Below the pieces are notes generated by a model, which was not told where the DNA came from, searched no databases, and saw only the letters and a list, made by a program, of their open reading frames with translations. Below, piece after piece: positions 1 through 6,701 of a stretch of 10,282 bases of DNA. Origin of the DNA: Acidaminococcaceae bacterium UBA2453 (GTDB lineage: Bacteria; Bacillota; Negativicutes; Acidaminococcales; Acidaminococcaceae); contig DDQB01000050.1 in NCBI GenBank assembly GCA_002342505.1, positions 1 through 10,282 on the forward strand, in the 5' to 3' direction. The first letter of the stretch is position 1; each line of letters begins with the position of its first letter. The translations under genes were made by a program, and so were the position numbers.

Positions 1-1
1 T

Positions 2-427
2 GCAAAGCTGCTGCTGGTTGGGATAGGACCTGACATGGATCGCATCCGCAATTTGGTAAAAGTCTATGGGGAGGAAGATAAGGTAATCTTTACAGGTGCG
101 AGAAATGATGTCAACAGAATTTACCAGGCTATGGATGTTTTTGTCCTCCCTTCCAGATATGAAGGATTGCCAGTAGTGCTAGTAGAGGCGCAAGCCGCCA
201 GTCTGCCGTGTGTTGTTTCGGATGCAGTTACCGTCGAAGCGTGCCAAACAGAAAATTTTTATTGGAAATCTTTGTGCGAAGCTCCTTCCGAGTGGGCAAA
301 GCTTATTTGCGAATTAGCAAATCAGAAAGGTAAAAGAGAAAGTGCTGTTTTAGATAAATTTGATATAAGAAAACAAGCCAAGGTGCTTGAAATGTATTAC
401 GATAGAGCATTGGAAAAACTGCTTTGA
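2..427 (+). CDS. Glycosyltransferase, GT4-like, C-terminal part (5' end outside window)
   Basis: This is the C-terminal domain of a retaining GT-B sugar transferase, the type that adds a nucleotide-sugar-derived residue to a growing capsule, exopolysaccharide or O-antigen unit at the cytoplasmic membrane. The frame is open from base 2, so the ATG at 35 is an internal Met and not the start. Visible motifs are LLLVGIGPD near the beginning, VIFTGARNDV, and PSRYEGLPVVLVEAQA, which contains the E-x7-E nucleotide-sugar-binding signature of GT4 enzymes. The C-terminus (KFDIRKQAKVLEMYYDRAL) is the usual terminal helix. Composition is moderately AT-rich. Together with the GT2/flippase fragments at 9432-10125 it indicates a polysaccharide locus around the replication block. 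The acceptor and the sugar cannot be told. Confidence 0.88.
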   Translation, partial: AKLLLVGIGPDMDRIRNLVKVYGEEDKVIFTGARNDVNRIYQAMDVFVLPSRYEGLPVVLVEAQAASLPCVVSDAVTVEACQTENFYWKSLCEAPSEWAKLICELANQKGKRESAVLDKFDIRKQAKVLEMYYDRALEKLL

Positions 428-638
428 CGGATTAATTTACGGTTTCCACTACCGGAACAACGGCTTCCGTTCTTCCGGAATGGCGGTTGCCTAATGCCGG
501 ACTACGTGGACACGAATGTCGGAATATTCAATTACCGTTGCTTCATTCATTATCTTATCGATGAAATGACCTCTCTTCGGTAATTCATGCATACGAAAAA
601 AGAAATTTATAAAAAAATCGACAAGGAGTTCAATTGAC

Positions 639-1856
639 ATGGAAAATAAGAAACATTGTGTTTATTGCGGAAAAGTTATTGAAACTAAAAGTAAAGAACA
701 CATCATTCAAAACGCAATCGGCGGTTTATGTGTTTCAGAAGATATTTGTTGCCCGGAGTGTAATGCATGTCTCAGCAAAAGTATTGATGCTCCCTTCACG
801 AAGATATTCGCACCTATGACCAGCAAAATACGAAACTTTGTTAAAACCCATAATACAAAATCAAATCCGTCTTATAAAGGATTTGCTCAGTCATCAAATG
901 ATCAACAAGTTTACGATGTCGTTATAAAAGAAGGGCAAGTAGTATCTTCTAAAAAATTTAGTCAGGTACATAAATGCGATGCATCTAAAGCTGATTGGAC
1001 TATTTTGGCTTCCTGTTTCGATTTGGATAATGATTCGTATAAAAACGGATTGTCAAAAATGGCTTTCAATTTTGCTTTACAACATAGCGTCAGCATTGAT
1101 TTATTGAAAGATAAAATTGCGATAAAAACGCAAAATGACAAAGTTATAGATGTAAAGTTCAAATTTCAGGTCATCCCGTTTATAGCGTTAAACCCACTGG
1201 ATAAATATATTGAGTTGAATACCCCGATGCTATTGTATCACAATTTAATCCTATTTAATGAAAACAATCAGCTTTGGTGCTATATTGATTTGTTTAACAC
1301 GTTCCAAGTGTATATTCTTTTGACTGATAAATGGGACAGCAATCAAGAAATTTACAGAAGCTACTTACAGCTGTTACAACAAATTGACAGGGACATGCCG
1401 GACTTAAAGAATTTAGATGTGAAGGATATTTATATATTAGCGGCACAGTATGGCGTTGAACCGATAGCAGATATGAAAGAATTCTGCAAAAGCATTGCTA
1501 ATGTAGTTCAAAAAAGGTCGCTTATCAGCAATATGGCGGATATCATTTCCCAAAAGCTTAGCGATGATTATTTTCCTACAGGAAAAATGGAAGATATGAC
1601 GCCAGAAGAAATTTCGTTTCGTTTAGAGAGTTTACGTTTTTATTTTGACGAAAATGACAGACTGAAATATGGTTTGTATAGAAAAGAAACCTTAGTGAAT
1701 GGTAAAAATTTTGAAATTGTCTCCTATCCTCAGTGGATAAACAAGTTAAGTGGTGAAGGGGCTATTAACTTAACAGATTATACCTATGCAAAATTTTATA
1801 GGTTGGTAAATTATTTAAATGAAAAAAGAGATAACAGTACAAAAGAAGTTCAATAA
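639..1856 (+). CDS. HNH_5-type endonuclease domain protein, 405 aa
   Basis: A predicted metal-dependent DNA nuclease. The N-terminal 50 residues carry the HNH_5 arrangement: C7-x2-C10, then EHII at 20-23 with the catalytic His candidate H21, then C38-x2-C41-N42. The two Cys pairs should hold a structural zinc. The remaining ~350 residues form a long, Lys/Asp/Asn-rich region that I do not recognise; in nucleases of this type such a part often senses a target or partner, but that is inference. The start is set by AAGGAG at 623-628, 10 nt before the ATG. The gene is visibly more AT-rich than the replication operon it faces convergently, which suggests separate acquisition. Restriction/defence, homing or selfish-element roles are all possible; no methylase or partner gene is adjacent. 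Confidence 0.8.
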   Translation: MENKKHCVYCGKVIETKSKEHIIQNAIGGLCVSEDICCPECNACLSKSIDAPFTKIFAPMTSKIRNFVKTHNTKSNPSYKGFAQSSNDQQVYDVVIKEGQVVSSKKFSQVHKCDASKADWTILASCFDLDNDSYKNGLSKMAFNFALQHSVSIDLLKDKIAIKTQNDKVIDVKFKFQVIPFIALNPLDKYIELNTPMLLYHNLILFNENNQLWCYIDLFNTFQVYILLTDKWDSNQEIYRSYLQLLQQIDRDMPDLKNLDVKDIYILAAQYGVEPIADMKEFCKSIANVVQKRSLISNMADIISQKLSDDYFPTGKMEDMTPEEISFRLESLRFYFDENDRLKYGLYRKETLVNGKNFEIVSYPQWINKLSGEGAINLTDYTYAKFYRLVNYLNEKRDNSTKEVQ

Positions 1857-1889
1857 AAATTGTAATTGATTGTCGCTGCCGGGGCGTTT

Positions 1890-1921
1890 GTCCAAGTATA
1901 ATTTTACACACTTTACTTGAC
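1890..1921. other. Imperfect inverted repeat in the convergent gap, possible IS-end remnant
   Basis: Bases 1890-1898 pair with 1914-1921 (GTC, bulged C, AAGTA against TACTTGAC). The motif TTTTACACACTTTACTTGAC between and over the arms resembles the terminal sequence of some IS256-family elements, from memory only. There is no T-tract on either strand, so it is a poor terminator, and no transposase remains nearby. It lies between the ends of the HNH gene and the replication operon. Confidence 0.2.
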
Positions 1922-1975
1922 AAGCTATTATTGAATGACGGTATTTTAATGATAGCACTTTAAGATTTCTGTTTC

Positions 1976-2197
1976 TCATATCCCCCTCACCCATTTGTTC
2001 CTCATGGCCGGCGTCCGGGCAAAGTCCAACGCCACTTTCAGCAGGGCCTGTCTGCCGGGCCCGTTCATAACCCGGTAGGCGGCAATCAGGTCCAGTTCTT
2101 CTTCCGCGGCGATAGTCTTGTGGGGCAGGGATTGGATCAGTTTGTTGATCTGCCGCAGGTTTAATTTCTGGTTTACCAATTTCATTTCAGTTTTCAT
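1976..2197 (-). CDS. Small hypothetical protein downstream of dnaB, 73 aa
   Basis: Not recognised. The product is a basic, mostly helical small protein with no membrane segment or Cys motif. It starts MKTEMKLVNQKLNL, contains EEELDLIAAYRVM near residues 32-44 and ends KWVRGI. The ATG at 2197 is chosen because AAGGAG (2213-2208, minus) lies 10 nt upstream, inside the last codons of dnaB, whose TAA stop is only 2 nt before this ATG. A longer frame exists upstream but would overlap dnaB without an RBS. It is the last gene of the replication operon and is probably translationally coupled to dnaB, which suggests an accessory role in replication or regulation. That is inference from position only. 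Confidence 0.6.
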   Translation of the reverse strand: MKTEMKLVNQKLNLRQINKLIQSLPHKTIAAEEELDLIAAYRVMNGPGRQALLKVALDFARTPAMRNKWVRGI

Positions 2198-2199
2198 TT

Positions 2200-3573
2200 T
2201 TACATCGCTCCTTTTCTGCTTAAACTGATAAACTTCGTGCAATCGTCTTTAAAGAACAGCGTCACTTTCCCCGTAGGCCCGTTGCGGTGTTTGCTTACGA
2301 TCAAGTCCGTAATGTGGCTGGGGGTGGCGTCCGCGCCTTTGTAATAGTCTTCCCGGTACAGGAACATGACGATGTCCGCGTCCTGTTCCAGGGATCCGCT
2401 TTCCCGCAGGTCGCTGAGCATGGGCTGCTTACTCTGGCGCAGTTCCACACTGCGGCTCAACTGGGAGAGGGCCAGCACCGGCACGTCCAGTTCCCGGGCC
2501 AGGGCTTTCAGTCCCCGGCTGATCTCCGTCACTTCGTGCTGGCGGTTATCGGAGCCGTGTCGTCGTCCCTGCATCAGCTGCAGGTAGTCGATGACAATTA
2601 GATCTAACCCGACGGCCGCTTTTAACTGCCGCGCCCGGCTGCGCACGTCCATGACGGAAAGGCCGGGGGTGGCGTCGATCTGGATATCGGCTTCCGCCAG
2701 CCGGGCGGAAGCTTCCCACAGCCTGTCCAGCAGGCTGTTTTCATTTATGGGGGTATCGTTGTCGGTTTCGCCGCTGCGCAGCAGCCGGATGTCCGCGTCC
2801 GCTTCGGCGCAGATCATCCGCTGGGCCAGTTGTTCCCCGCTCATCTCCAGACTGAAGTAGGCGACCCGTTTTGGAGCTTCGCCTTCCTTTGCGCCTCGCA
2901 GGGCCACATTCTGGGCAATGTTTAAGGCCAACGCCGTTTTCCCCATGGAAGGACGGGCGGCCAAAATAATAAAATCCGAAGGGTGCAGCCCGCCGGTGAG
3001 GGCGTCCAGGTCGGCAAAGCCCGTAGGCAGGCCGGTGATGGTCCGGTGGCTGGTGATCAGTTCGCCCAGGTGATCCATAGTCGTGCTGATCGCGTCATGG
3101 ATGGGCACAAAAGCAGACCGGCTTTTCCGCTGGGAAAGGGATAGCAGCGTCTGTTCGGCCTTATCCAGCAGGCTCTGTACTTCGTCCTCGTCCTGATAGC
3201 TGAGGGCAGCGATCGCGGCGCCGCTGTCCGCCAGCTGCCGCTTGATAGCGTTGTTTTCTACAATGCGGGCATGATACAGCGCATTGGCGGAGGTAGGAAC
3301 TACATTGGCCAGCAGCGTCAGGTAGGAAATACCGCCCGCTGCGTCCAATTTATCTTCATTCTTTAATTCTTCCGTCATCGTCACCAGATCCACCGGCTCA
3401 TTCTTAGCGTGCAGATGCAATATTGCCTGGTAAATAATCTGATGGGACGGACGGTAAAAATCCGCCGGCTTCAGCAACTGCGAAACCTTTTCAATGGTTT
3501 TATTATCAATCAGCATCGCGCTGATCACACTTTGTTCCGCTTCAATATTCTGCGGCGGAATACGATCTTGCAT
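2200..3573 (-). CDS. dnaB: Replicative DNA helicase DnaB, 457 aa
   Basis: Hexameric 5'-3' helicase that unwinds the fork and recruits primase. The DnaB N-terminal domain starts at PPQNIEAEQSV (residues 6-16). The RecA-like ATPase domain has LPTGFADLDALTGGL (~182-196), Walker A ARPSMGKT (206-213), SLEMSGEQLAQRM with catalytic E243, Walker B LIVIDY (325-330), sensor-like ALSQLSRSVE (368-377), and KHRNGPTG with arginine-finger candidate R430. Length and domain order are normal, so it looks functional. The ATG at 3573 has AAGGAG (3589-3584) 10 nt upstream; the in-frame TTG at 3582 is too close to that site. It is not beside rplI or purA, the usual neighbours of housekeeping dnaB, but in an operon with a loader and initiator, so it is probably an element-borne copy. 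Confidence 0.95.
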   Translation of the reverse strand: MQDRIPPQNIEAEQSVISAMLIDNKTIEKVSQLLKPADFYRPSHQIIYQAILHLHAKNEPVDLVTMTEELKNEDKLDAAGGISYLTLLANVVPTSANALYHARIVENNAIKRQLADSGAAIAALSYQDEDEVQSLLDKAEQTLLSLSQRKSRSAFVPIHDAISTTMDHLGELITSHRTITGLPTGFADLDALTGGLHPSDFIILAARPSMGKTALALNIAQNVALRGAKEGEAPKRVAYFSLEMSGEQLAQRMICAEADADIRLLRSGETDNDTPINENSLLDRLWEASARLAEADIQIDATPGLSVMDVRSRARQLKAAVGLDLIVIDYLQLMQGRRHGSDNRQHEVTEISRGLKALARELDVPVLALSQLSRSVELRQSKQPMLSDLRESGSLEQDADIVMFLYREDYYKGADATPSHITDLIVSKHRNGPTGKVTLFFKDDCTKFISLSRKGAM

Positions 3574-3591
3574 GACAATCAATCTCCTTGT

Positions 3592-3621
3592 TTTACAGTG
3601 ACATTATCAAAGTTTTATAAT
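3592..3621 (+). promoter_or_regulatory. Candidate plus-strand promoter in front of repeat element A
   Basis: TTTACA at 3592-3597 (5 of 6 to the -35 consensus), an 18-nt spacer, and TATAAT at 3616-3621; a second TATAAT lies at 3625-3630. Transcription would begin around 3628 and run straight into element A, antisense to the replication operon. No protein gene follows on this strand for more than 3 kb, so if real it would make a small RNA. The tandem TTTATAATG repeat may instead be chance AT-rich sequence. Confidence 0.35.
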
Positions 3622-3636
3622 GTTTATAATGTTGAG

Positions 3637-3745
3637 CGTAGAGGAACCCCCGGAAGGGTTTGCCCCATCGAAGCGTGTCGCGACAAGCCGCAAACCTGCG
3701 GCGCGTCGGCGATGCGCTGCGGGGGAGGGAGGGGGTCCCTCTACG
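3637..3745 (+). repeat. Repeat element A: stem-bounded structured repeat
   Basis: A 109-bp unit bounded by a 15-bp terminal inverted repeat (3637-3651 against 3731-3745, 14 of 15 paired). Just inside is a 22-nt core at 3649-3670 (CCCGGAAGGGTTTGCCCC, then ATCG), repeated exactly in element B at 8597-8618; the right side shares AGGGAGGG. The interior folds again: CCGCA/TGCGG (3688-3692, 3697-3701) closes a 4-nt loop and CGAC/GTCG (3681-3684, 3705-3708) extends it. It ends 3 nt beyond the stop of the loader gene and separates that gene from dnaB inside one operon. MITE-like mobile repeat, structured RNA and processing or attenuation hairpin are all possible. No clear target-site duplication is seen. 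Confidence 0.7.
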
Positions 3746-3748
3746 CGT

Positions 3749-4453
3749 CTATTTTATCAACTTCATCTGCTTCGGCTTCCTGTACTCCTCGCAGGGCTCC
3801 GTAAACCGTTCCGGCTCCTCATAATACGGTCCCGGTCCCCGCAGCAGCTTCTCCGTCCGATCCAACTGCTCGCGCACCATATAGCGGCGGCTCTGGGGCA
3901 CATGCACCTGCACGCAGGCGCACCGCTCCCACAGGCGGCTTAACGCCGTCAGCCGCTGGGGGTTGCGGGTATTTGCCAGGCTCTCTTTGTGGTAGTGGGA
4001 CGTGACGATCAGCGGAATGTTTTTCTCATAGCAGGCGTTGATGATGTACAGCGCCGTCTGGTTGTTGTTCTCTCCCTCGCTGCCGTATTCGTCCAGGACC
4101 AGCAGGTCCTGGCTGCAGATTTTGTCCAGATACGCCTGCCGCCCTTCCCCGTACAGGGTGCTCAGGCGGGTGTAGATCTTCAGCAGGCTGGTGTACATAC
4201 AGTGGTAGCCTGCGTCTGTCAGGGCGATGACGATCTCCGCTGCAGCGTAGGTCTTGCCCGCGCCGGTGCCGCCGAAAAGCATCAGCCCCATGCCCTTTGC
4301 TTTCATTTCTTTGAAGTTGGTTACATAGTGCTGGCAGATGTCCGTCAGAATCGGGTTCTCCCCGTTGTCGTGGGCAAAGTCACAGTCGCACAGGCGGTCT
4401 GTCCCCAGAGCCATGCGGCGGTATTCCCGTTTCACCAGTTCTTCTACGTTCAT
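3749..4453 (-). CDS. DnaC/IstB-like helicase-loader ATPase, 234 aa
   Basis: AAA+ ATPase of the DnaC/IstB/DnaI group that places the DnaB ring on single-stranded DNA at an origin. Walker A is GGTGAGKT (61-68), Walker B LLVLDE (117-122), and VTSH (150-153) sits at the sensor 1 position. ALSRLWERC (170-178) is where these proteins carry the arginine finger. The short N-terminal region (about 50 residues, with LCDCDF) replaces the longer helicase-binding domain of chromosomal DnaI. The C-terminal tail is charged, with Tyr/Pro-rich YYEEPERF. The ATG at 4453 overlaps the previous gene's stop by 4 nt (ATGA), with GGGAGG (4466-4461) 7 nt upstream. Position between a replisome organizer and dnaB supports loader over transposition helper, since no transposase is present. 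Confidence 0.88.
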   Translation of the reverse strand: MNVEELVKREYRRMALGTDRLCDCDFAHDNGENPILTDICQHYVTNFKEMKAKGMGLMLFGGTGAGKTYAAAEIVIALTDAGYHCMYTSLLKIYTRLSTLYGEGRQAYLDKICSQDLLVLDEYGSEGENNNQTALYIINACYEKNIPLIVTSHYHKESLANTRNPQRLTALSRLWERCACVQVHVPQSRRYMVREQLDRTEKLLRGPGPYYEEPERFTEPCEEYRKPKQMKLIK

Positions 4454-5871
4454 GCGACCGCCTCCCTGGTCAGGCCCAGCAGGCGGGCTGCGTTTTCCAG
4501 ACGGCGGCGGCTCTCGTCGCTTAGAACAGCAATGCCTTTGTTCATGTAGTCCGGATCCAGATAGGTGACGCCGGGCGTTGAAAGTTCGGTATGCATTTTT
4601 TCATCGGATTTGACGTCAGGGAAAGTTGTGGCGGCGCGACCGGTCACACCGTTGCGGAAGGTTGCGCCGCTGAAATTTTCGTTAGCAGTTCCAGTGCGAG
4701 GAGCGAACCCGGCGCTTTCCTCTTCGTCCCACGGGATATATTCCGGATAGTTTTCCGCTTCTGCCCGTTCCCGGTAGCGACCATCCAGGACTTTTTCCAT
4801 ATTCTGGGCCTTCAGCAGCCAGCTGAAAGAAATCACCCAGCCGTGACTGTGCTCTCCTGTTCCCAACAGGAAGGGACATTCGCCAACCATGCGGATGGCT
4901 TTTTGTACGGCGTCCGCCCCGAACTGGTTCAGCAGAAGCTGCACCTGTTTCGCCGCAGCGGGGAACAGGCCTTTTAATTTTACCCGCAGGGGCAACCGGT
5001 TCCATTCGTTTACAACGTTCCGGAAAGCAGCCGGTAATTGCGCGGCAGGAATGAGCTGGTTGTTTTTTGGAAGGACAAAGGGAATATAATCTTGACTGTT
5101 TTCTCCGTTTTGCCTTGATCCATTATCGTCCGCTTTGTCCTGTACAGTATCTGCATAAGCGGAAGAAGAAACAGAAGGAACAAAAGGAACAGAATTAAAA
5201 GAATTATTTTTATTCTTATTCTCTTCTTCTTTTCTTTGATTCTTTCTTTTCTCTTCTGTCCCAACGTCCCCGGGGACACCGTCAGGGACATCAGGGACAA
5301 CGGGGACAACTGTTGGGACAATGGGGACATTGCTGGGGACATCAGGGACCGTGGATGGGGCAGATGTACATTGCGCCGGAATGTTTTTGGGACAATCATT
5401 GACAGCAGCGGGGATGGAATTGGCAGAGGCGACATTGGCGTTTGTCGGAACCGCATCCGGATCACCGGTGTTGGATGACGCTACGTTTTGCTCTACAGCT
5501 TGAAGCATCTCTGCCAGTCTCTTCCGCATCCGCCACACGGCTTTGCGCAGTCGCTCGTATTCCCGGTTCAGGGACGCGATTTTTTCTGTAAAGCGATTGA
5601 CTTCGTTTTCGGCTATTGTTTTTGCTTCTGTATTTTCGGTGGCTGTAGCCGCTGGAAGGGCGGCTTTTTCTGTTTCCGTCGGCAAAACGGTTTCAGTTGT
5701 TACGCCCGGTTCGGTACTACCGTTTGTTACCGTTTGCCCGTTCATGGTTTGCGGATTTTCCGGCGCAATGTCTGTTTTAACCGGCTTCACGTCGATGGTT
5801 TTCTCGTCCGGCGTCTTCAATTTAATTTTCATAGCCCCGTTTTCTTCGGTAAGGACAATTACTAATTGCAT
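4450..5871 (-). CDS. Phage-type replisome organizer (DnaD-like initiator), 473 aa
   Basis: Probable origin-binding protein that hands DNA to the loader and DnaB. The diagnostic part is the C-terminal module with NEWNRLPLRVKLKGL, QFGADAVQKAIRMVGECPFLLG, HGWVISFSWLLKAQNMEKVL and DGRY, the pattern found at the C-terminus of Gram-positive phage replication proteins. The N-terminal ~90 residues are Thr/Glu/Lys-rich without a clear fold. A helical, possibly coiled-coil stretch follows (NRFTEKIASLNREYERLRK to RMRKRLAEMLQ). Next comes a Val-Pro-rich linker (VPDVPSNVPIVPTVVPVVP) and a Lys/Glu/Asn tract, encoded by TGTCCC repeats. A classical winged-helix N-domain is not evident. Of GTG 5880, ATG 5874 and ATG 5871, the last has AAGGAAGG (5887-5880) 8 nt upstream, so it is preferred. 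Confidence 0.75.
   Translation of the reverse strand: MQLVIVLTEENGAMKIKLKTPDEKTIDVKPVKTDIAPENPQTMNGQTVTNGSTEPGVTTETVLPTETEKAALPAATATENTEAKTIAENEVNRFTEKIASLNREYERLRKAVWRMRKRLAEMLQAVEQNVASSNTGDPDAVPTNANVASANSIPAAVNDCPKNIPAQCTSAPSTVPDVPSNVPIVPTVVPVVPDVPDGVPGDVGTEEKRKNQRKEEENKNKNNSFNSVPFVPSVSSSAYADTVQDKADDNGSRQNGENSQDYIPFVLPKNNQLIPAAQLPAAFRNVVNEWNRLPLRVKLKGLFPAAAKQVQLLLNQFGADAVQKAIRMVGECPFLLGTGEHSHGWVISFSWLLKAQNMEKVLDGRYRERAEAENYPEYIPWDEEESAGFAPRTGTANENFSGATFRNGVTGRAATTFPDVKSDEKMHTELSTPGVTYLDPDYMNKGIAVLSDESRRRLENAARLLGLTREAVA
5161..5256. other. AT-rich purine/pyrimidine tract beside the iterons (possible unwinding element)
   Basis: On the plus strand this is almost pure purine with many A (about 5161-5203), then almost pure pyrimidine with many T (about 5204-5256), with ATTATTTTTATTCTTATT in the middle. 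GGAACA occurs at 5177 and 5186, 9 bp apart, the same spacing as the neighbouring GGGACA repeats. Phage lambda's origin likewise places an AT-rich asymmetric tract next to iterons inside its initiator gene. Here it encodes the Lys/Glu/Asn-rich linker, so protein-level constraint is an alternative. Confidence 0.4.
5257..5394. repeat. Intragenic iteron-like array (GGGACA/TGTCCC), candidate replication origin
   Basis: On the plus strand GGGACA begins at 5273, 5285, 5294, 5303, 5315, 5324, 5336 and 5389, with GGGACC at 5345. Spacing is 9 or 12 bp apart from the last copy. Opposite-orientation copies sit at the left end: TGTCCCA at 5257 and the perfect palindrome GTCCCCGGGGAC at 5266-5277. The repeats code for Val-Pro in the replisome organizer. 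In the main run Val is always GTC and the preceding codon always ends in T, whereas nearby Val-Pro pairs outside the array use GTT. This hints at selection on DNA, or at recent tandem duplication. Confidence 0.5.
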
Positions 5872-5876
5872 CATGG

Positions 5877-6611
5877 TCACCTTCCTTGTTTTGCGGGCAG
5901 ATGGGTATCGCCGCTCGCTTTTCCGATGCCGTTTTCTGTAAAGATTTTACGCAGTTTGCGAATGGCAGTCTTTTTGGCAGAACTTACGCTGTTCAGGCTG
6001 CAATGCAGTTCCTGCGCAATTTCCGGGACGCTCAGGTTCCGGAAAAAGAAATCGCGGATCACCTGCTGCTCTTTTTCTCCCAGAAGCTGCAGGCAATCCT
6101 GTATATGTTTGTTCCATTCTTCCTGCAGCATCCGGTTTTCCGGCTCGTCACGGCTGTCGGCGGACGGTTCCGCTATCGCAGTATTTTCTTCGCTTGCCGG
6201 TTCCAGCCGCCTTTCCCGGCGAAACCGCGTTTCTTTCCACTGGGCCTGGTTCAGCAGGTCGCATCGCATCATTTGACTCAGTTGCCGTGGGATTTCCCTG
6301 CCGTCTTTTGGCAGGGGTTCGCAGGAAAAATAATGGATCATGGACAGGGTTGCGATACTGTGGGCTTCTTCCCGGCCCAACACCGCGGTAAAGTATCTTT
6401 TGCCGCTGATGCTGTCCACCAGCGGTTGGGACAGGCGGCACAACAGGTTAAGGGCCATGCCGTCTCCCTGCCGGGCCCGTTTCAGCAGGGGCAGCCAGTC
6501 GGCGGCGCGGATGTGCTGCAGGTCAGTTTCTTCTGTCAGGGATGTCAGCCTGTCCGGGTAGGACGGATGGGATTTTACCGCGCAGTGAACCGTTTGCAAT
6601 ACAATTTTCAA
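5877..6611 (-). CDS. Sigma-70-family-like protein, 244 aa
   Basis: Resembles small RNA polymerase sigma factors. Residues ~41-95 (LLKRARQGDGMALNLLCRL, LGREEAHSIATLSMIHYF) look like a degenerate region 2. Residues ~170-225 (CLQLLGEKEQQVIRDFFF, LSVPEIAQELHCSLNSV, AIRKLRKI) are a clear region 4 with the helix-turn-helix at about 194-215. An acidic linker (140-165) joins them. The start is TTG 6611, with a perfect AAGGAGG at 6627-6621 spaced 9 nt; upstream Met codons lack an RBS. It heads the replication operon and its stop lies 5 nt before the next start. It may be a specialised sigma factor for the adjacent plus-strand genes, or a DNA-binding activator that lost core binding. B. subtilis yvrJ depends on the split SigO/RsoA sigma pair, which makes the link to the YvrJ gene here plausible. 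Confidence 0.72.
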   Translation of the reverse strand: MKIVLQTVHCAVKSHPSYPDRLTSLTEETDLQHIRAADWLPLLKRARQGDGMALNLLCRLSQPLVDSISGKRYFTAVLGREEAHSIATLSMIHYFSCEPLPKDGREIPRQLSQMMRCDLLNQAQWKETRFRRERRLEPASEENTAIAEPSADSRDEPENRMLQEEWNKHIQDCLQLLGEKEQQVIRDFFFRNLSVPEIAQELHCSLNSVSSAKKTAIRKLRKIFTENGIGKASGDTHLPAKQGR

Positions 6612-6633
6612 TGTAGGGATCCTCCTTAGCAAT

Positions 6634-6639
6634 ATTATA
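6634..6639 (-). promoter_or_regulatory. Candidate -10 box for the replication operon
   Basis: A perfect TATAAT on the minus strand, 22 nt before the TTG start of the sigma-like gene. No good -35 is present at 16-18 nt, so use might require an activator bound upstream, for instance at the 11-bp repeat array that begins about 60 bp further up. The implied leader is very short, about 16 nt, which weakens the call. Confidence 0.35.
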
Positions 6640-6701
6640 CTAAATCGCAAAACCGACGACTTTTTAATAATAGCAAAGAATACCATCTATGTCAACGTAT
6701 C

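Noticed and set aside
35..427. GT4 gene starting at ATG 35
   Set aside because: The frame is open upstream to base 2 with conserved glycosyltransferase sequence, so the true start is outside the window.
3409..3943. Two overlapping plus-strand open frames across element A and the dnaB/loader ends
   Set aside because: They arise from the GC-rich structured repeat and from antisense of real genes; no RBS and no family resemblance.
5010..5465. Minus-strand 151-codon frame within the replisome organizer
   Set aside because: It is an alternate-frame translation of the low-complexity TGTCCC and AT-rich tract; the other frame has the recognisable replication-protein C-terminus.
5488..5941. Plus-strand Phe/Cys-rich frames opposite the start of the replisome organizer
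   Set aside because: Shadows of the minus-strand gene; hydrophobic look comes from antisense of Lys/Glu/Thr codons.
5886..6629. Long plus-strand open frame (247 codons) opposite the sigma-like gene
   Set aside because: It is antisense to a gene with clear region 4 motifs and an AAGGAGG site; its own translation is Phe/Gln/Arg-rich without domains and it has no RBS.
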